From Deltaproteobacteria bacterium (GTDB lineage: Bacteria; Desulfobacterota_B; Binatia; UBA9968), in assembly GCA_016193385.1 (NCBI GenBank), contig JACPSF010000095.1:1-21219 (forward strand): 21,219 bases of DNA, read 5' to 3'. This document shows positions 15,887-21,219 of this stretch, piece after piece (position 1 is the first letter of the stretch; every line of letters begins with the position of its first letter). The position numbers and the translations under genes were made by a program. The notes below the pieces were generated by a model, which made no database searches, had not been told where the DNA came from, and saw only the letters and a program-made list of their open reading frames with translations.

Positions 15887-16255
15887 ATTAAACAAACGGA
15901 CGCCTCGGAGCGTCTAATATAGTAAGGAGGAAGCGAGGGGGACGGGGGTTGACAAGTAACAATAACATTGTTATATTTGATTTTGTGTCGCCGGCTGCGG
16001 GGCAAATTCAAATAATCACGGACAGAATTTATCTTAGCCAAAGGCCCTTCGCACCGAAAGGCGCGAATGGGTGGCATCTGTAGCGACTCCCGGACAGGCA
16101 GTTCAGCTATCCTTCCTCGCCCAAACTTCTGCTGACGCGGCGATCGGTTGAGCTGAGGCGTGGGCTGGAAGCCGGTATATACTGTTTGAACGGGCGGAGT
16201 CGAGACGATTTTTTGAGGGGACAGAGAAAATAAAAAGCAAACATAAGGGGAAACG
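15887..16255 (+). other. Promoter and long leader of the sigma-factor gene
   Basis: 369 bases. After the AmrS-like stop there is a short hairpin (GACGC-N6-GCGTC, 15899-15914) without a T-run. The sigma-70 promoter follows, then a leader of about 270 bases before the ATG at 16256. The leader has small potential stems (for example around 16040-16075) and a T-run near 16209, but I cannot match it to a known riboswitch. Confidence 0.5.
15949..15977 (+). promoter_or_regulatory. Sigma-70 promoter with operator-like inverted repeat in the spacer
   Basis: TTGACA (15949-15954), 17-base spacer, TATATT (15972-15977). The spacer holds TAACAAT-AAC-ATTGTTA (15957-15973), a perfect inverted repeat with 7-base arms reaching into the -10. 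A bound repressor would block polymerase. This is the only good sigma-70 promoter seen in the window. Confidence 0.8.
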
Positions 16256-17839
16256 ATGAAACCGAGATTGAATTACGAAGAGGGCTTTTCGCCTGAATAT
16301 GTCGAAGAGGCACAGGATATCGCGATCGAGGGGGTTGAGACCGAAGAGGATTTCTGGCTCCCGGAGGAAGCTTTGGCGGAAAGTGAAGGAGAGGAAGAGG
16401 CCGAGGCCGAGCCGGAAACCGAGACTAAAGAGCAGACGACCAGCACCGTCGCGCTCTACCTTCGGGAAATGGGCTCCCTTCCGCTGATTTCCCACGAGCG
16501 GGAGATCGCATTGGCCAAACAGATGGAGGAGGGCAAACTTCAGATCACCGCGGCCGCTCTCTCATCTCCGACGGCGCTGCGCTACGTCTTCGCCCTGGCC
16601 GAGAAGACCGAACGCAGGGATATCTCGATTCAGGATGTGGTAAAGGAACTGGAAGAGGGTGAAGCGGTAAGCGAAATCGAAGTCCACCGAAAGCGCTTCC
16701 TTAAAAGTGTCATGCAACTCCGCCGTTTGGGCCAACGCCATGACCGGATCGAGTCGGAGCTCTCCAAGAAGCGGCTGGCTAGCCGGCGAAGGGATGCCCT
16801 GCAGGCCAAGCGTTCCAAGACCAAACTGGCGATTTTGGGAGCCCTAGAAGAGCTGCGTCTTTCAGATTCCTGCGTTGAGGAAATTGCCCAGGGGCTGAAA
16901 AAGACCTACTCTCGCCTGGCCGTTCTGGATCAGCAGAGCCATGCCTCCGCCAAGCACCGGGAGCGCGCTCGGATCCTTGCGGAGATCCGCGCCATCGAGG
17001 CCACCACTGGGTTACCGCCAGCGGAACTCAAGCATCTGGTTTGCTCGATCATTGAGGGCGAGAGCAAAATCCAGCTCGCGCGTAAGGAATTCATCGAGGC
17101 TAATCTCCGGTTGGTCGTCAGCATCGCGAAGAAGTATATCCATCGCGGCCTGCAGTTTCTGGATCTCATTCAAGAGGGAAACCTCGGGCTCATGCGGGCA
17201 GTGGAGAAATTTGATTATCGGCTGGGATTTCGGTTCTCGACCTACGCGAGCTGGTGGATTCGCCAGGCCATATCGCGGGCCATCATCGATTCGGGGCACA
17301 CGATCCGAGTCCCGGTTCACCGGATTGAGGCGAGAAACAAGCTGGTTCGCACTTCCCAATACCTCGTGCGAAAATTGGGCAGGGAGCCGCATCCGGAGGA
17401 GGTTGCCGCCGAGACGGGCTTGCCGGTTGAGGAGGTTCTCAAGATTTTTCGCAGCGCGGCCGAGCCGGTCTCTCTGGAGACACCAATCGGGGACGGAGAT
17501 ACCCGCCTAGCGGATTTCGTGGAGGACAAGAATGCGCTTAAACCTTCCGATGAGGCCATTCAGGCGGACATCCAGACTGAGGTGAAAAAGGCTCTCGCCG
17601 TTCTGCCGCCGCGACAGGAAGCCGTGATCCGTCTGCGCTTCGGCATCGGGGAGCCACGCGACCACACCCTGGAAGAACTGGGAGAGAGATTCGCCTTAAC
17701 CCGCGAGCGGATTCGGCAGATCGAACAGAAGGCCATCCGGACGCTGCGCTTCGCGGTCCGGCCCAAGAGCACGGCTTCGGCTCCGGCCCGCGGCCCTATC
17801 TCCCCGTCCGGGGAAAATTCGGCCGCGGGACATTTCTAA
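16256..17839 (+). CDS. RpoD-like sigma-70 family sigma factor
   Basis: 527 residues. An acidic N-terminus (1-60, run of Glu at 43-50) replaces a recognisable region 1.1. Region 1.2 is at 62-92 ([20 protein letters not shown]). A long non-conserved insert (about 100-275) is of the primary-sigma kind. Region 2 is at 276-345 ([20 protein letters not shown]), region 3 at about 346-430, and region 4 at 440-500 with the helix-turn-helix [20 protein letters not shown]. Residues after 2.4 ([12 protein letters not shown] where most RpoD have ADQARTIRIPVH) differ from a typical housekeeping sigma, so I take it as a second, RpoD-related factor. Ribosome site AAGGGG 5 bases before the ATG. It is monocistronic with a repressible-looking promoter and would pass control to a further set of genes. 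Confidence 0.9.
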   Translation: MKPRLNYEEGFSPEYVEEAQDIAIEGVETEEDFWLPEEALAESEGEEEAEAEPETETKEQTTSTVALYLREMGSLPLISHEREIALAKQMEEGKLQITAAALSSPTALRYVFALAEKTERRDISIQDVVKELEEGEAVSEIEVHRKRFLKSVMQLRRLGQRHDRIESELSKKRLASRRRDALQAKRSKTKLAILGALEELRLSDSCVEEIAQGLKKTYSRLAVLDQQSHASAKHRERARILAEIRAIEATTGLPPAELKHLVCSIIEGESKIQLARKEFIEANLRLVVSIAKKYIHRGLQFLDLIQEGNLGLMRAVEKFDYRLGFRFSTYASWWIRQAISRAIIDSGHTIRVPVHRIEARNKLVRTSQYLVRKLGREPHPEEVAAETGLPVEEVLKIFRSAAEPVSLETPIGDGDTRLADFVEDKNALKPSDEAIQADIQTEVKKALAVLPPRQEAVIRLRFGIGEPRDHTLEELGERFALTRERIRQIEQKAIRTLRFAVRPKSTASAPARGPISPSGENSAAGHF

Positions 17840-17968
17840 CCCGAGGCGGATCCAGCTTGAGGCCGCCCGATCGCCCGGCAAGTTAAAATGTCCTCGATAT
17901 CTTTCCGGTTCAACGAAGAAGTTTTCTCCGGGTACCGTAAGAAAACCCAGGCCTCGGGTACGACCTTG

Positions 17969-19105
17969 TCAAGGCAAGGTACGCATTTCCCGCTCTTCGG
18001 TCCCGCTCCGCACGTAATCCTGGCAAGCCTGATAGTCGGGCAGCGGACAAAAAAACCGTAAAATCTCATCCCGGCAGCTATAATGGTACGGAAACGGATG
18101 GTGGTAGGCGGAGCGGATGACGCTCTGAATCTCCTCCGGCGGAAGATCGATCGTGTTTTTCTCGTTCCACTCAAAGAGCTTCTCTCGCACCTCGGCCTCG
18201 GTGAGCCCGAGAAGGCGAAGTTCGGAGGCGAGCCGGATCGCGCAGTTGTTGCGATAGCCAGGTTCCACGTGGCTTTGCCAAATTTTTTGCACTCCCGCGC
18301 AATGAAAAACGATGCTGCTTAGATCCTCCCGCCGGCGAAAGCGGTAGCGAAACGGCCTGCGCGTGATACGCCTCACCTGCCTCCCAACCCGCTGAAACAG
18401 CCGGCAGGCTTGCGGGCTCGCCTGGACCGGGAAGCGGGACAAAAGGCCGGTTTCATCCGTAAGCGGGAGCGGGCGCATCTTTTTTGCAAGATCCCGGATT
18501 TGTTCCGGACCAAGCTCTTTCAGCTCCTCGGGATAGATGATAACTTTGTAAAGTCCGGACTTCTCGTGAACGGTGTTCGGCAGTCGCAGCAGCCGCACCC
18601 GATCCTTGATGCCCAGATCGACCGCCGCGCGGTGGCTTTCGGGAAGTTCTTGCGCGAGGTGGCTGCGCATCGCGGCAAAGAGATGAGGGAGGGCCTTCGA
18701 CGGCATGACTCTTCCAAAAAGGCGGGTGTCAAGCATGAGGTGGAAGCCTTTGGAACCACTAAAATAGACCTGGATTGCGTTCGGGCCCGCCCGCCACTGC
18801 TCAACGAAGATCGCCAAGAGAAGGCGCGCGGCCTCCAGCGCAACCTGAAGATCGGGGTGATCCAAATCGACCGGCATGCGGGAGGCCCAGACCTTTCCCT
18901 GGTAGCCCGCGATCGTGGGGGCAGAACCCTGGCTGCGCGCGCTCATATAGGTAAGCACTTCATCCGAATAGAAGAAGCAGGTTGCGTAACAGCCGTAGCG
19001 CCCGAAAGCCTCAACGAGCTTCGGAACCTCGGCAATCGAAACCACGTGATTGCGAAAGCCTTTTTGGTAATGGGCAGCGAAATCGACTAGGTGAAAACGG
19101 AGCAT
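17969..19105 (-). CDS. Archaeo-eukaryotic-type primase (AEP/PrimPol-like)
   Basis: 378 residues. The AEP motifs are in order: DxD in PVDLDHPD (D80, D82), SGSKGFH (116-122), VD (D163) and RLLRLPNTVHEKSGLYKV (171-188), the last typical of PriS-like and PrimPol enzymes. The C-terminal part (about 260-365) has Cys269, then Cys344-x8-Cys353-x7-Cys361, a possible metal or Fe-S cluster, within a helical region (GYRNNCAIRLASELRLLGL). It would make RNA or DNA primers or bypass damage; helicase and Ku/ligase genes are absent nearby. ATG at 19105 with GAGGTG 13 bases upstream, rather distant. A sigma-54-like element lies at 19151-19167. The reading frame just past the stop, shifted by one, stays open to 17836. 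Confidence 0.8.
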   Translation of the reverse strand: MLRFHLVDFAAHYQKGFRNHVVSIAEVPKLVEAFGRYGCYATCFFYSDEVLTYMSARSQGSAPTIAGYQGKVWASRMPVDLDHPDLQVALEAARLLLAIFVEQWRAGPNAIQVYFSGSKGFHLMLDTRLFGRVMPSKALPHLFAAMRSHLAQELPESHRAAVDLGIKDRVRLLRLPNTVHEKSGLYKVIIYPEELKELGPEQIRDLAKKMRPLPLTDETGLLSRFPVQASPQACRLFQRVGRQVRRITRRPFRYRFRRREDLSSIVFHCAGVQKIWQSHVEPGYRNNCAIRLASELRLLGLTEAEVREKLFEWNEKNTIDLPPEEIQSVIRSAYHHPFPYHYSCRDEILRFFCPLPDYQACQDYVRSGTEEREMRTLP

Positions 19106-19325
19106 GATTTTATTTTACACCTCATCTGGGCAGAGCCGAAGGAACGACAATGCATTTTCCATACCAGCAGCGCTCGAGCGCGAGGGAATCCCGGCCGCGA
19201 TCATCGGAAAGGTGACCTCGAAAAGCCAAGGCTTTAAAATCCTGACATCGTCCGGCCTCCAAGAGCTTCCGATCTATGAACAGGACGAAATCGTCAAGAT
19301 TAAGGACGGTCCCGTCCGGATCTGA
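19104..19325 (+). pseudogene. 3' remnant of a HypE / AIR-synthase-like gene
   Basis: From about 19164 the frame reads ALEREGIPAAIIGKVTSKSQ and continues GFKILTSSGLQELP and DEIVKI. This is the C-terminal end of the HypE/AIR-synthase-related family (LExxGIxAxVIGxV, then DEI/DEL). The rest of the gene, including the ATP-binding core, is absent; the sequence before it is the start of the divergent primase. The first 20 codons show little family similarity and overlap the primase promoter. Probably a leftover from a rearrangement that brought the primase in. Confidence 0.6.
19151..19167 (-). promoter_or_regulatory. Sigma-54-like promoter of the primase gene
   Basis: Minus-strand CTGGTATGGAAAATGCA keeps GG-N10-GC and the -24 TGG, but has GGTAT for GGCAC and ATGC for TTGC. 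The start near 19141 leaves a leader of about 35 bases. It lies inside the HypE-like remnant. A perfect palindrome GCGCTCGAGCGC (19170-19181) is just upstream. Confidence 0.5.
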
Positions 19326-19328
19326 AGG

Positions 19329-19345
19329 TTGGCACGCCGTCTGCA
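19329..19345 (+). promoter_or_regulatory. Sigma-54 promoter of the BON-protein gene
   Basis: TTGGCACGCCGTCTGCA has a perfect TTGGCACG -24 block, GG-N10-GC, and CTGCA at -12. The start near 19355 gives a leader of about 48 bases. The inverted repeat GGACGG-TC-CCGTCC (19304-19317) lies just upstream. Confidence 0.8.
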
Positions 19346-19402
19346 TCTTTCTCCGCCGAACCTCCGGCTACGAATGCGCGCAACGTGCAAAGGGGAGCTT
19401 TC

Positions 19403-20131
19403 ATGGAGGCCAAAGACAGGGTTCTCAAAGAGTTGCGGGCGGCCCTGGAGCACGAGCGCCGCATCAACCTCCATCGTTATCCGATTAAGCTTCGCATGAT
19501 CGACGATGATCTCTTTCTCGAAGGGGAGGTGGAAAACATCGCGGCCAAAAAATTAGCCCTGGAAACCGCTGGGGCGGCGCACTCCATCCACCGGATCGTG
19601 GATCGCCTGCGAGTTACCCCCGCGGAGCCCATGGGCGACGCCGCAATCCGAGATCACGTGTGCCGCGCCCTGCTCCAGGAACCTGCGCTAACTGCCTCCG
19701 CGATCCGTATGAAATCCGGGGAGCAAGCGGTAACCATCCGGGAGCCGGAATCCAAGCTGGCCGGAGAGATCGTTGTAGAGGTGGATGACGGGGTGGTGAT
19801 TTTGAACGGGCAAGTCCCAAGCCTCTCACACAAGCGTCTGGCCGGGGTGCTCGCCTGGTGGGTGCCGGGCAGCCGGGACGTCATAAACGGCATGGAAGAA
19901 GCTCCTCCGCAGCAAGACAACGATGAAGAGGTGGCCGACGCCGTGCGCCTGGTGTTGGAAAAAGACCCCTTCGTGCGGGCCGACCAAATCAGCGTCCACG
20001 CGCGCAACTACGTGGTAACTTTGGACGGGCTCGTCCCGGACGAAAAGGTCAAGGAAATGGCCGAGTTTGACGCCTGGTACGTTTTCGGCGTTGATCGAGT
20101 GGTCAATCGCCTCAGGCAGGAGAGACCCTAA
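19403..20131 (+). CDS. BON-domain protein (three BON-like segments)
   Basis: 242 residues from the ATG at 19403, with AGGGGAG at 19391-19397 as ribosome site; an ATG at 19385 is also in frame but has no such site. Three BON-like units: about 1-75 (LRMIDDDLFLEGEVENIAAKK, RIVDRLRVTP), about 80-165 (DAAIRDHVCRALL, EVDDGVVILNGQVPSLSHKR, RDVINGMEE) and about 175-242 (DEEVADAVRLVLEKDP, HARNYVVTLDGLVPDEKVKE, DRVVNRL). No signal peptide is visible, so it is likely cytosolic, unlike OsmY. BON domains are thought to bind lipids or surfaces; the job of soluble forms is unknown. The neighbouring convergent gene also contains a BON domain. Confidence 0.85.
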   Translation: MEAKDRVLKELRAALEHERRINLHRYPIKLRMIDDDLFLEGEVENIAAKKLALETAGAAHSIHRIVDRLRVTPAEPMGDAAIRDHVCRALLQEPALTASAIRMKSGEQAVTIREPESKLAGEIVVEVDDGVVILNGQVPSLSHKRLAGVLAWWVPGSRDVINGMEEAPPQQDNDEEVADAVRLVLEKDPFVRADQISVHARNYVVTLDGLVPDEKVKEMAEFDAWYVFGVDRVVNRLRQERP

Positions 20132-20212
20132 GGCAAGCAACCAATTTCCTGGTTCCTTATGACGCGAAGAGAAAAGCCTTTGCCCCTTGGCACCGATTCC
20201 GTGCGGCGGAGT

Positions 20213-20983
20213 TTATTTTTCTTCCGGAGTCGGCCCGCTAGGGGGAACAAAGTCTTTCCCCTCTTCGGCGCACTCCACAATGTCTTCGGTCCCGACTGAC
20301 TCCTCCCAAGGCAAAACCTGCTCGGGCGCTTTTTCTTTGAATCGCTCCTCACGTTCCCACAGGAGCTCGTCCACCCGAACTCGGTCCACCACTTCCTTCA
20401 GGCCCAGAACATCCGTGACGAGATCGATGAGGATCCGGTGCTCCTCCTCACTCGGGAGCGCTCCGTAGAGGTGAACGACACCACGGCGGCAAACGATCCT
20501 GAGCTCCTCGGTGTCAACCCGTCCGTCTTCCTTGATTCGCTCGCGGATGGCGGCTTCCAGCTCGGTGTCGCTCAGCAGGCTGAGATCGCCCGCCGCTTTC
20601 CCGAGACCAGGAACCCCCTGCGGATTGGCCGGGGGCGGTTGCTTTTCGTTATCCCCCGCGCACTCCACGCAGAACCGCGTGGCGGGAAGAAAGCACAGCC
20701 GGGCGATCGGAATTTCCTGCCCGCAACGCAGGCACTTGCCGTAGCTGGCGGTTGAGACCCGCTCAAGCGCCGCGTCGATCTCTTCCAGCGCGCGAATGCT
20801 CCGATCATCGAGATTGGCAAGAAAGCGCGCCGTCCGGTCCTCCTGAGCCCGCTCCTCTAACTCGCTTTCCCGCTCCTCGGCAAAGAAGCGAAGGCTCGCC
20901 TCTGACTCTTTAAATTCCTTCATGAACGCCTTGCGCCGCTGCCGCAATCTTTGGGCAAGGGAGTCAAGCATGTCTCTGTCCAT
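20213..20983 (-). CDS. DksA/TraR zinc-finger protein fused to a BON domain
   Basis: 256 residues from the ATG at 20983. Residues 1-80 form a coiled coil (LAQRLRQRRKAFMKEFKE, LDDRSIRALEEIDAALERV) leading into YGKC84LRC87GQEIPIARL and C105-x2-C108, the DksA/TraR zinc finger. Residues 138-206 are a BON domain (SDTELEAAIRERI, GVVHLYGALPSEEEHRI, LKEVVDRVRVDE). The tail (207-256) is acidic and Pro-rich. DksA-type proteins act in the RNA polymerase secondary channel. Whether this one does is unclear, since I do not see the Asp pair in the coiled-coil tip with certainty. GGAGGG precedes the start by about 10 bases; a longer frame to 21052 would run through the promoter. Confidence 0.87.
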   Translation of the reverse strand: MDRDMLDSLAQRLRQRRKAFMKEFKESEASLRFFAEERESELEERAQEDRTARFLANLDDRSIRALEEIDAALERVSTASYGKCLRCGQEIPIARLCFLPATRFCVECAGDNEKQPPPANPQGVPGLGKAAGDLSLLSDTELEAAIRERIKEDGRVDTEELRIVCRRGVVHLYGALPSEEEHRILIDLVTDVLGLKEVVDRVRVDELLWEREERFKEKAPEQVLPWEESVGTEDIVECAEEGKDFVPPSGPTPEEK

Positions 20984-21011
20984 AGCCGAAATCCCTCCAC
21001 GATTAGGTATG

Positions 21012-21028
21012 CGCAAGAAATGTGCCAC
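21012..21028 (-). promoter_or_regulatory. Sigma-54 promoter of the DksA-BON gene
   Basis: Minus-strand GTGGCACATTTCTTGCG: TGGCAC, GG-N10-GC, TTGC. The start near 21001 leaves a leader of about 18 bases. Confidence 0.83.
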
Positions 21029-21193
21029 CTGGGGAACCTGGCAGAACAACAATTTTCTCTCGGGGAGAGCAAGATTCTTCTGAAAGTTGAAAGTGCTGAC
21101 CGGGGATTTTTCTCATTCATGAAAAAGCCTAACCTTCGTCCCGCCCAAGTCAGCCGTAGCTAAAGGCATTCTCCGCCCGTATCTTCTAGAAGG

Positions 21194-21210
21194 TTGGCAT
21201 GGATTATGCT
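21194..21210 (+). promoter_or_regulatory. Sigma-54 promoter pointing out of the window
   Basis: TTGGCATGGATTATGCT has GG-N10-GC spacing and shares its first 12 bases with the element at 6594-6610. The gene it drives lies beyond 21219. Between it and the DksA-BON promoter (21029-21193) there is TTTTTC-N8-GAAAAA near 21107-21126, a possible activator site. Confidence 0.7.
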
Positions 21211-21219
21211 CAAGTTTGG

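Noticed and set aside
15978..16255. A known riboswitch in the sigma-gene leader
   Set aside because: I compared it by eye with c-di-GMP, fluoride, yybP-ykoY and other common classes and found no conserved core. A covariance-model search would settle it.

Overview
The window looks like a stress, dormancy or energy-economy island from a moderately GC-rich, probably Gram-negative bacterium. The FtsH type, the lipoprotein signal, the adenosine-specific kinase family, the tandem USPs and heavy use of sigma-54 promoters would fit lineages such as Desulfobacterota, NC10 or Nitrospirota. The lineage cannot be fixed from the sequence alone. There are no tRNA or rRNA genes, insertion sequences, integrases or CRISPR arrays.

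Layout. 1-4558 (minus): a YHS-domain miniprotein and a geranylgeranyl-reductase-like flavoprotein, then ftsH and alpha-glucan phosphorylase, the last cut by the window edge. 4875-5219 (plus): a zf-TFIIB zinc-ribbon protein. 5226-6345 (minus): a universal stress protein (USP) and a CBS-CBS-ACT protein. 6747-11464 (plus): two CBS-pair proteins, a small membrane protein, a P-type cation ATPase with an N-terminal PTS EIIA domain (broken into three frames), and an unknown 88-residue protein. 11480-14297 (minus): Hsp20, tandem USP, adenosine-specific kinase and a second tandem USP. 14545-15219 (minus): an ankyrin lipoprotein. 15605-15886 (plus): a stand-alone protein like the C-terminal domain of AmrS. 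16256-17839 (plus): an RpoD-like sigma factor. 17969-19105 (minus): an archaeo-eukaryotic-type primase. 19104-19325 (plus): the 3' remnant of a HypE/AIR-synthase-like gene. 19403-20131 (plus): a BON protein. 20213-20983 (minus): a DksA zinc finger fused to a BON domain.

Regulation is the main result. Reading upstream regions by eye, I find ten good sigma-54 (RpoN) -24/-12 elements with the invariant GG-N10-GC spacing. Nine sit 15-130 bases upstream of chosen start codons on both strands, and one points out of the window at its right edge. A weaker eleventh precedes the YHS gene. They resolve several start codons, because longer in-frame starts would run through the promoter. The RpoD-like sigma gene is the exception: it has a sigma-70 promoter (TTGACA-N17-TATATT) with a 17-base inverted repeat filling the spacer. 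Palindromes 75-125 bases upstream of several sigma-54 start sites are candidate enhancer-binding-protein sites.

The gene set (Hsp20, single and tandem USPs, CBS-pair proteins, a P-type cation ATPase, small zinc-ribbon proteins) resembles the content of the mycobacterial DosR dormancy regulon, but here it appears wired to RpoN. The inferred picture is a coordinated response to energy or oxygen limitation combining protein quality control (FtsH, Hsp20), glycogen breakdown, adenine-nucleotide sensing (CBS, USP, adenosine kinase), cation transport tied to PTS phosphorylation (EIIA-ATPase) and transcriptional reprogramming (DksA-like protein, second sigma factor). The enhancer-binding protein is not in the window.
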